Notes under the pieces: generated by a model
Seen by the model: the letters and a program-made list of their open reading frames with translations, nothing else
Told to the model about the DNA's origin: nothing
Database searches by the model: none
Shown: positions 1 to 7,257 of the stretch, piece by piece
Position numbering within the stretch: position 1 is the stretch's first letter
Layout: every line of letters starts with the position of its first letter
Made by a program: the position numbers and the translations under genes
IMG/VR virus record: IMGVR_UViG_3300038563_000001
Span: 1 to 39,318 of that record
Reading direction: 5' to 3' (one strand)
Source of the DNA: a virus
DNA: 39,318 bases

Positions 1-1
1 C

Positions 2-157
2 GGCTCCGGCTACGGCTCCGGCTCCGGCTCCGGCGACGGCTCCGGCTCCGGCTCCGGCTCCGGCGACGGCTCCGGCGACGGCTCCGGCTCCGGCTCCGGC
101 GACGGCGACGGCGACGGCTCCGGCTCCGGCTCCGGCGACGGCGACGGCGACGGCTAA
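2..157 (+). CDS. Gly-X dipeptide-repeat protein, C-terminal part (continues from the other window end)
   Basis: Reading from base 2, every second residue is Gly and the intervening residues are Ser, Tyr or Asp, ending in a run of Gly-Asp and a TAA at 155-157. The DNA is a pure hexanucleotide array of GGC followed by TCC, TAC or GAC. It has no start here. The matching N-terminus begins at 39238 at the other end of the window, so this is one gene cut by the linearisation point. Tyr is seen mainly towards the N-terminal half and Asp only in this C-terminal half. I know of no assigned function; extracellular, adhesive or disordered roles would be guesses. The copy number at the junction is uncertain because joining the ends as given leaves one extra base. 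Confidence 0.75.
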   Translation, partial: GSGYGSGSGSGDGSGSGSGSGDGSGDGSGSGSGDGDGDGSGSGSGDGDGDG

Positions 158-172
158 TCATTAATCAATATC

Positions 173-192
173 GCCCGCTTTGTGCGGGCTTT
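173..192 (+). terminator. Possible intrinsic terminator or attenuator after the Gly-X repeat gene
   Basis: Inverted repeat GCCCGC (173-178) and GCGGGC (184-189) with a 5-base loop, followed by only three T residues. It sits 16 bases after the repeat-gene stop and before the next ribosome binding site. The short T-run suggests partial termination at best. Confidence 0.45.
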
Positions 193-219
193 GCCAGTGC
201 CACCAAATGGAGAACGACC

Positions 220-507
220 ATGCTTCCGACCATCCTCAAAGAACGCTTTCAGCTTCTGCTGGAGCAAACCAAAGACCCGAAACTTTCTATCACTGCTCGG
301 GAACAATTGGCTGCGGCAAAAGAGCTGCTGGATACCGCGCACTTGCTCGGTTATCTGGAGTCGGTCGAATACAAGGTCTACCGTTCGCTCTGCACGACGG
401 CGGGGATTATCGTCAGCACTGCCGAATTGAAGCGCGCCGCAGATGCAAAGCCAACCAATCGCTTCGACGGCAGCCGTGTTGAGTACATCTACTCGGGAGA
501 ATTGTAA
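220..507 (+). CDS. Early-region hypothetical protein, 95 aa
   Basis: I do not recognise this 95-residue protein. The ATG follows a GGAGA ribosome binding site 7 bases upstream, a leader repeated almost exactly before the gene at 638. The first half is predicted helical and charged (LKERFQLLLEQTKDPK), and the C-terminus is polar. No membrane segment or cysteine motif is visible. It is the first gene after the Gly-X repeat gene, and its TAA overlaps the next ATG (TAATG at 505-509), so the two are probably translationally coupled in the early plus-strand operon. Confidence 0.7.
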   Translation: MLPTILKERFQLLLEQTKDPKLSITAREQLAAAKELLDTAHLLGYLESVEYKVYRSLCTTAGIIVSTAELKRAADAKPTNRFDGSRVEYIYSGEL

Positions 508-626
508 TGAAACGGACAATCGCTCCACGCAAACCACGCCCGGACGTCCACGACTGCGCCAAAGGCCGCATGCACGACGCGCCGAAGAAAGTCATAACCA
601 CTATGCCGGGCGGCTATCTCGCCTGA
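507..626 (+). CDS. Small basic hypothetical protein, 39 aa
   Basis: A 39-residue, Arg/Lys/Pro-rich protein beginning MKRTIAPRKPRPDVHDCAKG and ending GGYLA. Its ATG shares a base with the stop of the upstream gene (TAATG), and its own TGA (624-626) abuts the start region of the next gene. It has a high positive charge and one His-Asp-Cys cluster but no family I can name. Support comes from tight operon packing and absence of any competing gene; the small size keeps confidence moderate. Confidence 0.5.
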   Translation: MKRTIAPRKPRPDVHDCAKGRMHDAPKKVITTMPGGYLA

Positions 627-637
627 TGGAGACGACC

Positions 638-817
638 ATGAAAAAGCCACAAGCCGACAAAGCAAATCGCGCCCAAGTTGACCTACACATTGAGCGTCAG
701 CGCCGTCTGGGCGACCGCATGATCGACGATGACGACATGCCGACAGCGATTGACGTGATCGTCACTGTTCTATTGGTCCTGACAGTTTTCGCGGCCTATG
801 CGATGGGGTATTTGTGA
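638..817 (+). CDS. Single-pass membrane protein, 59 aa
   Basis: The first about 40 residues are highly charged with an acidic patch (RMIDDDDMPTAID), followed by one hydrophobic helix (VIVTVLLVLTVFAAYAMGYL) running to the C-terminus, so it is probably tail-anchored in the inner membrane. I chose the ATG at 638 because GGAGA lies 7 bases upstream. An in-frame ATG at 626 would overlap the previous stop (TGATG) and add four residues. The stop overlaps the next ATG. Function unknown; small early membrane proteins in phages often act on host functions, which is inference only. Confidence 0.6.
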   Translation: MKKPQADKANRAQVDLHIERQRRLGDRMIDDDDMPTAIDVIVTVLLVLTVFAAYAMGYL

Positions 818-981
818 TGGCTGACAATGATGAAGTTCGCGATAACCATGATGAGCTTGGCGACGATGATCCATCGTATTACTTGCCAGATCCAGAGCCT
901 GAAGATTGTGAGCGCTGTGGTGGATGGGGATGGATCGATGGCGATGACTTGCAAGGTGATTGTCCAGAGTGCAAGCCATGA
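817..981 (+). CDS. Small acidic CxxC...CxxC protein, 54 aa
   Basis: A 54-residue acidic protein with two CxxC pairs near its C-terminus (CERCGGWGWIDGD, then CPEC), the spacing of a small zinc-binding knuckle resembling a DnaJ-type repeat. The start is fixed by TGATG overlap with the preceding stop (815-819), and the end overlaps the next gene by ATGA (978-981). The N-terminal half is Asp/Glu-rich and probably disordered. Zinc binding is inferred from cysteine spacing; the partner and target are unknown. Confidence 0.6.
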   Translation: MADNDEVRDNHDELGDDDPSYYLPDPEPEDCERCGGWGWIDGDDLQGDCPECKP

Positions 982-1154
982 AGCCATCCAGTCGCTTCTA
1001 CGGCCACTCACCAGCCGACGATCCACCCGAAGCCCTAGTCATGATCCGCTGCCAGTCCTGCCACAAAAGCAGCTACTCGGCGCAGTGGATCGCCAATCAT
1101 GGGCAGTGCCCGCTATGCATGGCCTACTTTTCTGGAAATTTGAGTGAGGATTGA
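978..1154 (+). CDS. Small zinc-ribbon-like protein, 58 aa
   Basis: A 58-residue protein with paired cysteines CQSC and CPLC spaced about 20 residues apart, typical of a zinc ribbon. The ATG at 978 overlaps the previous TGA (ATGA). A longer version from 960 would invade the cysteine-coding end of the upstream gene and has no better ribosome binding site. It is the second consecutive small double-CxxC protein in this operon. DNA, RNA or protein binding is likely for the fold, but nothing shows which. Confidence 0.6.
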   Translation: MKPSSRFYGHSPADDPPEALVMIRCQSCHKSSYSAQWIANHGQCPLCMAYFSGNLSED

Positions 1155-1157
1155 GTG

Positions 1158-1553
1158 ATGAGCGATGTGAAGCGTTATACGCCATCGATGAAGGTCGGAC
1201 ATATGGTTAAGGACTGCGACGGACTTTGGGTTCGTTCGCAGGATTTCAACGACGCCCAATCCGAATTGACTACGCTGCGGGAAGAGCTAACAGATCGCGC
1301 AGAGGAATTAATCGCAATACTTGCTCGTGAGTCATTAGTAGAGCAGCGCCTTGCGGCAGCCGAGCAGCGGAATTCTTTACCGGCTGACTGGGCCGACCTG
1401 CTGTTCGCTGAAATGGAGCGGCGATTCGAACTGTCGAAGCAATACCATCAGGACCATATGGTTAACGATGACACGCAGATCGGCATTGAATTCGCAATCG
1501 AGTGGATCACAGCCGCCCTGACAAAACTCACCGAATTGGGAGCAAGCGAATGA
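1158..1553 (+). CDS. Ea-type hypothetical protein with coiled coil, 131 aa
   Basis: The protein begins MSDVKRYTPSMKVGHMVKDC and has a coiled-coil-like stretch at about residues 35-75 rich in Leu/Glu (LTTLREELTDRAEELIAILA). This architecture, a short N-terminal motif followed by a helix, is common in lambdoid early-region (Ea-like) proteins of unknown function. The ATG at 1158 follows GAGG at 1146. A GTG at 1155 would add one residue. The stop overlaps the methyltransferase start by ATGA. Confidence 0.65.
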   Translation: MSDVKRYTPSMKVGHMVKDCDGLWVRSQDFNDAQSELTTLREELTDRAEELIAILARESLVEQRLAAAEQRNSLPADWADLLFAEMERRFELSKQYHQDHMVNDDTQIGIEFAIEWITAALTKLTELGASE

Positions 1554-2290
1554 GCCTTTCGCTTATGCGTGGTGACTGCCTGGAGCTGATGAGGGATCTG
1601 CCCGATCAAAGCGTCGACATGGTGCTTTGCGATTTGCCCTACGGCACGACGGCCTGTAAATGGGACGCGGTTATCCCTTTCGATCAGCTGTGGGTGGAAT
1701 ACGGCAGAATTTGCAAAGGGGCTATAGTTCTTACCGCTGCGCAGCCTTTTACTTCCGCTTTGGTAATGAGCAATATTCAGGAATTCAGATATTCATGGGT
1801 TTGGAACAAATCTCACGCTTCTAACCCTTTGAATGCTAAAAAACGCCCGATGGCGAAACACGAGGATATTTTAGTTTTCGCCAAAAGCGGGATGCCTAAA
1901 TACACTCCGCAAATGCAGAAGACCGAAGCTTTCAAGACCCGCAGAGGCGCTAAAGTCGGAGAGCAGAAGAACATAAGCGAGCATTATGGAGAGCGTTCTG
2001 TTCAAGAATTCGTAGTGTCGGAGGAAAAATACCCTACTACAGATTTGTATTTCGGAACTGGCGCGCGGAGCAAATCCGTACATCCCACCCAAAAACCAGT
2101 CGCCCTGATGGAATACCTGATCCGCACCTACACAAATGAAGGCATGACTGTTCTCGACAACTGCATGGGCAGCGGCACAACTGGCGTGGCTTGCGTCAAC
2201 ACTGGCCGTAAGTTCATCGGCATGGAAATGGACGCTGGTTATTTTCAGATCGCTGAAAAACGCATAAAGGAGCAAGCGAATGAGCAGTAA
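1550..2290 (+). CDS. Orphan DNA (adenine/cytosine-N4) methyltransferase, beta class, 246 aa
   Basis: An amino-methyltransferase that would transfer a methyl group from SAM to an exocyclic amino group in DNA. The catalytic motif IV reads DLPYG at about residue 28 (DPPY class), and the SAM-binding motif I near the C-terminus reads NCMGSGTTG at about residue 205. Motif IV before motif I is the beta arrangement. The tract HPTQKPVALMEYLIRTYT matches the conserved region just before motif I in this family. Length is normal for a phage orphan enzyme. No restriction endonuclease is adjacent, so a role in self-protection from host restriction is the likely reading. The start overlaps the upstream stop (ATGA). 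Target sequence cannot be predicted. Confidence 0.92.
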   Translation: MSLSLMRGDCLELMRDLPDQSVDMVLCDLPYGTTACKWDAVIPFDQLWVEYGRICKGAIVLTAAQPFTSALVMSNIQEFRYSWVWNKSHASNPLNAKKRPMAKHEDILVFAKSGMPKYTPQMQKTEAFKTRRGAKVGEQKNISEHYGERSVQEFVVSEEKYPTTDLYFGTGARSKSVHPTQKPVALMEYLIRTYTNEGMTVLDNCMGSGTTGVACVNTGRKFIGMEMDAGYFQIAEKRIKEQANEQ

Positions 2291-3056
2291 AATTGAAGTA
2301 GCAATAAAATTTCTTGAAGGCTGCGCAAATAATTTTGAGCGGTGTGGCGACATCGAATCTGTAGAGCGAGCAAGAGAGATCCGCGCCATTCTCGCCGCCC
2401 CTGCCGTCGAGCGACAGCCCTCGCACTGGCTATTGGTAAATCCGAAAACAGGAGGCGGTAGCTATTACCCATACAGGCCTGAGGAATGCATTAGCAGAGA
2501 ATATAAAGTAACGGAGCTATTCACCGCCCCACCCGAACTCGCCGAACTGCAAGCCATCATCGCCCAGCAGGCGGCGGAGATTGAGCGGCTAAAGGGTGGG
2601 CAGGGTGGGGCGGTGGGGGCTGTTGAGAATGGTCGCATCTTCGCTGATCGCGTAGAACAGCTTTACGCTTTCAAGGATGAGTACGGCCATCCGCTGACGA
2701 ACTGCGCTGATTGGCAGGAGCTCAGAAAGTGCTTTGATTATCTTGCCGAGTTCGCCTCGCCACCCGAGCCGGTAGCGGTGCCTGCCAAATATGACTACGA
2801 CCTACTTCCGTTCGTTGCCCTGATGCGCAAAGAGCTGCACGCTAACGCAGTAAAGGGCGACCGCGCCGGATGGCTGGAAATGAGCACGGACACCGCCTTG
2901 CTCGAAATCATCTACCACTTCGGAAAGCTTCAGGCGTCCGTTAAGCGTGGTGACGAAGACGGCATCCGCGAATACGCTGCCGACGTGGCTAACATGTGCA
3001 TGATGCTGGTGGATATCTGCGCCTGCCTCGACAAGGTCAAGGAGCTGAATCAATGA
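2280..3056 (+). CDS. Early protein with C-terminal MazG-like/NTP-pyrophosphohydrolase-like helical region, 258 aa
   Basis: The N-terminal about 100 residues look like a lambdoid Ea-type protein: a motif around ELFTAPPELAELQAIIAQQ and a short coiled coil. The C-terminal about 90 residues are all-helical and include WLEMSTDTALLEI and EYAADVANMCMMLVDI, resembling the helix with EAADVANFAMM seen in MazG-like phage proteins. If so it may hydrolyse nucleoside triphosphates, but the full set of metal-binding acidic residues cannot be confirmed by eye. It overlaps the methyltransferase by 11 bases, and its stop overlaps the next start (ATGA). Confidence 0.6.
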   Translation: MSSKIEVAIKFLEGCANNFERCGDIESVERAREIRAILAAPAVERQPSHWLLVNPKTGGGSYYPYRPEECISREYKVTELFTAPPELAELQAIIAQQAAEIERLKGGQGGAVGAVENGRIFADRVEQLYAFKDEYGHPLTNCADWQELRKCFDYLAEFASPPEPVAVPAKYDYDLLPFVALMRKELHANAVKGDRAGWLEMSTDTALLEIIYHFGKLQASVKRGDEDGIREYAADVANMCMMLVDICACLDKVKELNQ

Positions 3057-3388
3057 ACTCAACATTAATGTTTCTCCAGGCCGATATGCATCGGGCAATC
3101 AACGATGGTCGCCGCTCCCTGGAAGTTTCTGTGCTGGATCTGAAAGAGCTTATCGCACAAGTGATGAGTTCTGAAAGTCGCGAACAATTTGAACGCGTCG
3201 GGCAGAGCTGCGGCTTTATGCGCCCCGAAAAACTCCAAGATTTACGTTCTGGGAAACGGATGTATTGCACAGTCAGGTTGCGGAAAAATGAAGAATTCAC
3301 CAGCCCTATTTTTTATTTGCCCGATCCGAAACCGCCTATTGACGTAGTGGCGGAAACCGAAGAGAATACGCCACTACCGACTGCTTAA
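3053..3388 (+). CDS. Hypothetical early protein, 111 aa
   Basis: Not recognised. It is 111 residues long and starts MNSTLMFLQADMHRAINDGR. The start at 3053 overlaps the upstream TGA (ATGA), which argues against the longer in-frame reading from 2996. The middle is mixed helix and strand, and the C-terminus is Pro/Glu/Thr-rich and probably disordered. It ends 30 bases before the coiled-coil protein that precedes the recombination genes. Confidence 0.6.
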   Translation: MNSTLMFLQADMHRAINDGRRSLEVSVLDLKELIAQVMSSESREQFERVGQSCGFMRPEKLQDLRSGKRMYCTVRLRKNEEFTSPIFYLPDPKPPIDVVAETEENTPLPTA

Positions 3389-3418
3389 CCGACCGCAAGA
3401 TCACACTGGAGAAAACCG

Positions 3419-4513
3419 ATGACTACCGAAGTCGCAGCAATCCCATCGAAAGAAAATGCCCTCACTGTATTCAGTGCCGCACAAGGCCTTGATCCGTATC
3501 TGGCGAAGATCCGCGAGGAAATCGACGGCTTCATTCCCGATGTAACCACGCGCAAAGGTCGCGAAGCCATCGCCTCGATTGCGCACAAGGTCGCCCGCTC
3601 CAAGACAGCGCTGGACAACATTGGCAAGGAGCTGGTGGCTGAGCTGAAGGACGTGCCGAAGAAGATCGACGCCGAGCGCAAGCGCATGCGGGATCTGCTG
3701 GATGCATGGAAGGACGAAGTGCGCAAGCCCCTAGATGAATATGAAGCGGCTGAAGCGGCGCGGATCGCAAAACTGCAAAGCGGAATTGATTGGTTCAACC
3801 TGCGCGCTATCGAGAATAATGATCTGAATGCCGAAGAACTAAAGACCACCCTGGCCAAGATCGAAGGGTTCGTCGTCGGCGAGAAGTGGGAAGAGTTTGA
3901 GGCTGAGGCCCATCGCGCCAAGGATGCTGCCATTAAATCGCTGAATGCGCAACTGGCCAAACGTTTGAAAGAAGATGCCGATCAGGCCGAACTGGCTAAA
4001 CTGCGCGCCGATGCCGATGCCCGCGAGAAGGCTGATCGTGAAGCTAGGATCGCTCAGGAAGCTGCTGATAAGGCGCGCTTGGAAGCCGAGCAGAAAGCCC
4101 AAGCCGAACGCGAAGCCATGGCTAGACGCGAGCAAGAAGCCTCTGCCGCTGCTGAACGCCGTGAATTGGAACTGAGACTGCAAGCCGAGCAGGCCGAGCG
4201 CCAAGCACTCCAAGCCGAAGCCAATCGCCTGGCCGCTATCCAACAGGCCGAACAGGACCGCATCGAGGCGGAGGCGCGCCAGGAAAAAGCCGTAGAACAG
4301 GCTCGACTGGATGAAGTCGCCCGGCAGCAAGCAGCAGCTGACGAGATCATTCGTCAGGAGAAACTTAGAGAATCCGACAAGAACCACAAATCCAAGATCA
4401 TGGGCGCGGCCAAAGACGCTTTCATCGGCATGAATATCAGCGAGGAACTGGCCAAGGCTATCGTTCTTAAGATCGTCCGTGGCGAAGTCCCTAACGTCGC
4501 TATCAACTTCTGA
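3419..4513 (+). CDS. Long coiled-coil protein upstream of the recombination genes, 364 aa
   Basis: Residues 1-110 form a helical N-terminal domain (DPYLAKIREEIDGFIPDV). From about 150 to 310 it is an extended Ala/Glu/Arg/Gln coiled coil, and the last about 45 residues form a small compact tail (AIVLKIVRGEVPNVAINF). Proteins of this design (DUF1351-like) commonly sit directly upstream of Erf- or RecT-type annealing proteins in phages, as here, suggesting a helper role in recombination; the role is not established. A GGAG ribosome binding site precedes the ATG. Erf begins 10 bases downstream. Confidence 0.75.
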   Translation: MTTEVAAIPSKENALTVFSAAQGLDPYLAKIREEIDGFIPDVTTRKGREAIASIAHKVARSKTALDNIGKELVAELKDVPKKIDAERKRMRDLLDAWKDEVRKPLDEYEAAEAARIAKLQSGIDWFNLRAIENNDLNAEELKTTLAKIEGFVVGEKWEEFEAEAHRAKDAAIKSLNAQLAKRLKEDADQAELAKLRADADAREKADREARIAQEAADKARLEAEQKAQAEREAMARREQEASAAAERRELELRLQAEQAERQALQAEANRLAAIQQAEQDRIEAEARQEKAVEQARLDEVARQQAAADEIIRQEKLRESDKNHKSKIMGAAKDAFIGMNISEELAKAIVLKIVRGEVPNVAINF

Positions 4514-4522
4514 GGCTTCACA

Positions 4523-5290
4523 ATGAGCAATGAAATCATCATGCCGGAAGAGCGGCACCAGTCCGTGGCAGTCCATCAGCCAGGGCAAGAGATCAGCATG
4601 CTGGCGACCATCAGCCGGCTGGCCCTCGATCCGCGCTGTGACATGGAAAAGCTTGAGCGCCTGATGGCACTGCAAGAACGCATGGAGGCCAAGAGCGCGC
4701 TGGAAGCCTTCAACGCGGCCTTTGCGGAAATGCAGTGCGAAATGCCTTCTGTCGAGAAGCGCACCGAGAATACGCACACCAAGAAAATGTATGCCGACTT
4801 GGATGATATCAACTATGCAGTGCGCCCGGTCATGGCCAAGTTCGGCTTTGGTGTGTCGTTCAAGATCGTCAACCAGGCCAATGGCGTCAGCGTCACCGGC
4901 ATTCTAATGCATAAGTCCGGACACCGCGAAGAGACGACGATGATCCTCCCGCTGGACACTGGCGCCGGGCGTAGCGCTGTGCAATCGGTCGGCTCGACCA
5001 CCACCTACGGCAAGCGCTACGTGATGTGCGCCTTGCTGAACATCACCAGCGGCGATGACAACGACAACGATGGCTACAAGGAGCCGAGCGATCCACTTGT
5101 GACACCAGCGCAAGCTCGCCAGGTTCAAGCACTGCTGGACAAGTGCAGTGAAGCCGTCCACGCCAACTTCGAAAAGATGTATGGCGACCCAGGCCAGATT
5201 GCCAAGTCAGCCTTTGACGGTGTAGTAGCTGGCCTGAACAACTCAATTTCCAAAGCGGCCAAGGCTGCCAAGCAGGAGCAAGCAGAATGA
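4523..5290 (+). CDS. erf: Erf-family single-strand annealing recombinase, 255 aa
   Basis: Belongs to the ERF family of single-strand DNA annealing proteins, which pair complementary strands during phage recombination and genome circularisation. Supporting stretches are KMYADLDDINYAVRPVMAKF at about residue 90, followed by FGVSFKIV, a GHREETTMILPLD segment and the very characteristic SVGSTTTYGKRYVMCALLNI. The C-terminal third is a linker-like tail. It works with the exonuclease encoded immediately downstream, whose ATG overlaps this stop (5287-5290). P22 uses an Erf protein for the same purpose. Confidence 0.93.
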   Translation: MSNEIIMPEERHQSVAVHQPGQEISMLATISRLALDPRCDMEKLERLMALQERMEAKSALEAFNAAFAEMQCEMPSVEKRTENTHTKKMYADLDDINYAVRPVMAKFGFGVSFKIVNQANGVSVTGILMHKSGHREETTMILPLDTGAGRSAVQSVGSTTTYGKRYVMCALLNITSGDDNDNDGYKEPSDPLVTPAQARQVQALLDKCSEAVHANFEKMYGDPGQIAKSAFDGVVAGLNNSISKAAKAAKQEQAE

Positions 5291-5904
5291 CCATGCAGAT
5301 TATCCGCGATCTAGAGCAAGGTTCGCCCGAATGGCATGCGCTCAGAAGTGGCATTGCCACCATGTCCGAAATCCAATGCCTGCTAGTGGATGGAAAAGGC
5401 ATAGAAGGTTTCGGTGCTGGCGCCATAACTTACATGAACATTCTGATTGGCGAGCGCATTACCGGCGAATCAGCCGATGCTTTTCAAGGCAATTTCCACA
5501 CCGAGCGCGGTCATGAACTGGAGCCAAAAGCCCGTGAACTGTATCTGGCCCAGACTGAACTTGAATGCGATCAAGTGGCGATCATCTTAAACCACGGCTG
5601 CGGATACAGCCCCGACTCTATGGTGGGCGCCGACGGCCTGAATGAAATAAAAACCAAGCTTGCGAAGTTCCAAGTCGAAATCATCCTTGCCGATGAGGTC
5701 CCGAAGGAGCACGTCGCGCAGTGTCAAGGCGGCTTGTGGCTTTCTGACCGCGAGTGGATCGACTTTGTGAGCTATTGCCCCGGCATGCCGCTGTTCATCA
5801 AACGGATGGAGCGAGACGAGAAGTTGATCCGCAAGATGGCCGAGCGCGTGAAAACCTTCTATGAGATTCTTGAAGACCGCATGAACCGCGTGTTGGGGAT
5901 CTGA
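5287..5904 (+). CDS. YqaJ-type phage recombination exonuclease, 205 aa
   Basis: A lambda-exonuclease-like (YqaJ/PD-(D/E)XK) nuclease that resects double-stranded ends so that Erf can anneal the exposed strands. Family signs are the N-terminal GSPEWHALRSGIATMSEI, the central FHTERGHELEPKARELY, then YSPDSMVGADGLNEIKTK with the E-x-K catalytic pair, and AQCQGGLWLSDREWIDFVSY. Length is normal for the family. It is translationally coupled to erf by an ATGA overlap and followed after two bases by ninB. Confidence 0.93.
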   Translation: MTMQIIRDLEQGSPEWHALRSGIATMSEIQCLLVDGKGIEGFGAGAITYMNILIGERITGESADAFQGNFHTERGHELEPKARELYLAQTELECDQVAIILNHGCGYSPDSMVGADGLNEIKTKLAKFQVEIILADEVPKEHVAQCQGGLWLSDREWIDFVSYCPGMPLFIKRMERDEKLIRKMAERVKTFYEILEDRMNRVLGI

Positions 5905-5906
5905 CT

Positions 5907-6320
5907 ATGGAGTTCAAATTGTCCAACGAATCCGACCGAGCGCGCCTTATGGGCCATCTGGCAGGCTTGGACCTGATCAAGCCTATGTCGGTGTCGGTCA
6001 AGGAGGAAGACCGTAACGATGGACAGAATCGCCTTCTTCACAAACTGCTGACTCAGGTCGCCGAACAGGTCGAGTGGCACGGCCATAAGTTCTCTGTGAC
6101 CGTCTGGAAACGCCTATGCACGGCGGCATGGCTAAGGGAGGATGGACATTCACCTATGCTTGTCCCTTCTCTTGATGGCCATGGCATCGACATGATTTTT
6201 GAACACACGTCGAAGCTGAGCATTAAACAGTGCGCCAGCCTCATAACCTGGATCGAAGCTTATGGATCGCATAACGGCGTGAAATGGTCGACTCAGGATC
6301 ATTGGCAGGGCCGATATTGA
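5907..6320 (+). CDS. ninB: NinB-family recombination protein, 137 aa
   Basis: Matches the NinB (Orf) family, single-strand-DNA-binding recombination mediators of lambdoid phages. Visible family features are NRLLHKLLTQVAEQVEWHG, the segment around VWKRLCTAAWLREDG and the C-terminal MTW-like LITWIEAYGSHNGVKW. Here it is grouped with erf and the exonuclease on the plus strand, while ninG lies far away on the minus strand, so the classical nin cluster is split. Confidence 0.9.
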   Translation: MEFKLSNESDRARLMGHLAGLDLIKPMSVSVKEEDRNDGQNRLLHKLLTQVAEQVEWHGHKFSVTVWKRLCTAAWLREDGHSPMLVPSLDGHGIDMIFEHTSKLSIKQCASLITWIEAYGSHNGVKWSTQDHWQGRY

Positions 6321-6321
6321 C

Positions 6322-6350
6322 TTGACCGCCATTCTTTACGCCACTACACT
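6322..6350 (+). promoter_or_regulatory. Sigma-70-like promoter inside the early arm
   Basis: TTGACC at 6322-6327 and TACACT at 6345-6350 with a 17-base spacer, directly after the ninB stop and 22 bases before the next ATG. Good match to the bacterial vegetative consensus; would drive the microprotein genes and rha. Confidence 0.6.
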
Positions 6351-6371
6351 TATCGAAACACAGAAGATACC

Positions 6372-6518
6372 ATGAAACAACCAGCAAAACGAACCTACGT
6401 GAGATCGGACAACAAGAACCGCAACATCCGGCTCACAGATCCGGAATGGAAAATTTTCCGCGAGAAGCTCGGCGTTCAATGGCTCAGAGCGCAGATCGCC
6501 AAGACTGAAGCTGAATAA
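6372..6518 (+). CDS. Small basic protein, 48 aa
   Basis: A 48-residue protein (MKQPAKRTYVRSDNKNRNIR) with a basic N-terminus and a helix carrying WKIFREKLGVQWLRAQI. The pattern of a short strand followed by helices vaguely recalls ribbon-helix-helix DNA-binding proteins, but I cannot assign it. It is the first gene after the promoter at 6322-6350. No strong ribosome binding site is seen beyond AGAAGA upstream of the ATG. Confidence 0.55.
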   Translation: MKQPAKRTYVRSDNKNRNIRLTDPEWKIFREKLGVQWLRAQIAKTEAE

Positions 6519-6543
6519 CTCATTGCATCACTGGAGATAGACC

Positions 6544-6825
6544 ATGAATAAGCACACACCAGCACCATGGGCTGTACGAGAAGTAATTAATTCGAATGTG
6601 CCAGGCCAGCGCGCATTCGCCATCGATTTCAACGAGGACCAAGAGCAGGTCGTCGATTTTGTTTATGAAGAGGCTGACGCTCATCTGATTGCCGCCGCTC
6701 CGGACCTTATCGAGGCGCTTGATCTGCTTCTGGATAAAGCCTACAAGCAGAACTTCAATGATTCCTATCATGAAATCCTTGAGAAGTGTGAAGCCGCCAT
6801 CGCCAAAGCCCGAGGTGAAGCATGA
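6544..6825 (+). CDS. Conserved phage protein with HTPAPW start and DAHLIAAAPDL motif, 93 aa
   Basis: The beginning MNKHTPAPWAV and the motif DAHLIAAAPDLIEALDLLL are shared by many small phage proteins of unknown function in early or nin-like regions. The C-terminal half is helical (KCEAAIAKARGEA). The ATG follows a GGAGATAGACC leader, the same type as before 34562 on the other strand. It overlaps the next ATG by four bases (ATGA). Confidence 0.75.
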   Translation: MNKHTPAPWAVREVINSNVPGQRAFAIDFNEDQEQVVDFVYEEADAHLIAAAPDLIEALDLLLDKAYKQNFNDSYHEILEKCEAAIAKARGEA

Positions 6826-7043
6826 TCAATCGAATCGAAGAACTCACAGGCCGCCGCTGGGCTGCCGAAGTCTGCTCTGATTCAATGGCGTTACTCAGCA
6901 CCATTGGCGGGCGCGAGAAGCTGATAGAGCGCCTGAAGCTCGGCGAAGTTCAGAAGCCCAAGAGCTATGCCATCGGTGTGCGAGGCTTCATCTCTGATGT
7001 GGAAGACGCCTTGGATATGCAGGCGATTAGGGGGAAGGTATGA
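6822..7043 (+). CDS. Hypothetical protein, 73 aa
   Basis: A 73-residue protein (MINRIEELTGRRWAAEVCSD) of mixed charge without a family I recognise. Its position between two ATGA overlaps (6822-6825 and 7040-7043) supports its being translated as part of a coupled chain of small genes. Confidence 0.6.
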   Translation: MINRIEELTGRRWAAEVCSDSMALLSTIGGREKLIERLKLGEVQKPKSYAIGVRGFISDVEDALDMQAIRGKV

Positions 7044-7195
7044 CCGCCCTACGCCGTACAGCCATGATGCGCGGCTTTCCGATGCGGCCCCTTGAGCTGA
7101 ATTCCATTTGTGATGTATGTCAGTCGCACCGGGCACATGGAAACCATCAACGTTGTTCCAAGATTCGCCAGGCGCGGATGAGAGGTGACAAATGA
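7040..7195 (+). CDS. Small Cys/His protein, 51 aa
   Basis: A 51-residue basic protein with the pattern CDVCQSHRAHGNHQRCSKIR, which could coordinate a metal through three Cys plus His. Similar short CxxC...HG.H..C sequences occur beside nin genes in lambdoid phages, so it may be a nin-region protein. Start and stop both overlap neighbours by ATGA (7040-7043 and 7192-7195). Confidence 0.55.
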   Translation: MTALRRTAMMRGFPMRPLELNSICDVCQSHRAHGNHQRCSKIRQARMRGDK

Positions 7196-7257
7196 TCATT
7201 CCAGTATTCGCCATTCTGTTCATGGCTCAGCATATCTACCGGGGGCCTTGGAGATGA
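7192..7257 (+). CDS. Possible hydrophobic micropeptide, 21 aa
   Basis: MIIPVFAILFMAQHIYRGPW plus a final Arg: one short hydrophobic segment with a basic tail, as in small membrane-inserted peptides. Evidence is mainly its exact ATGA linkage at both ends (7192-7195 and 7254-7257); it could equally be a coupling leader with no product of its own. Confidence 0.35.
   Translation: MIIPVFAILFMAQHIYRGPWR

Noticed and set aside
1-157. Possible CRISPR array or terminal redundancy at the window ends
   Set aside because: Units are contiguous 6-mers with no unique spacers, so it is not CRISPR; the two ends are one coding repeat, not an exact duplicated terminus.
3839-4777. 312-codon open frame on the minus strand opposite the coiled-coil protein and erf
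   Set aside because: A shadow of a repetitive Ala/Glu coiled-coil gene; Phe/Leu/Gly-rich product without motif, no ribosome binding site, and it covers a real gene boundary.
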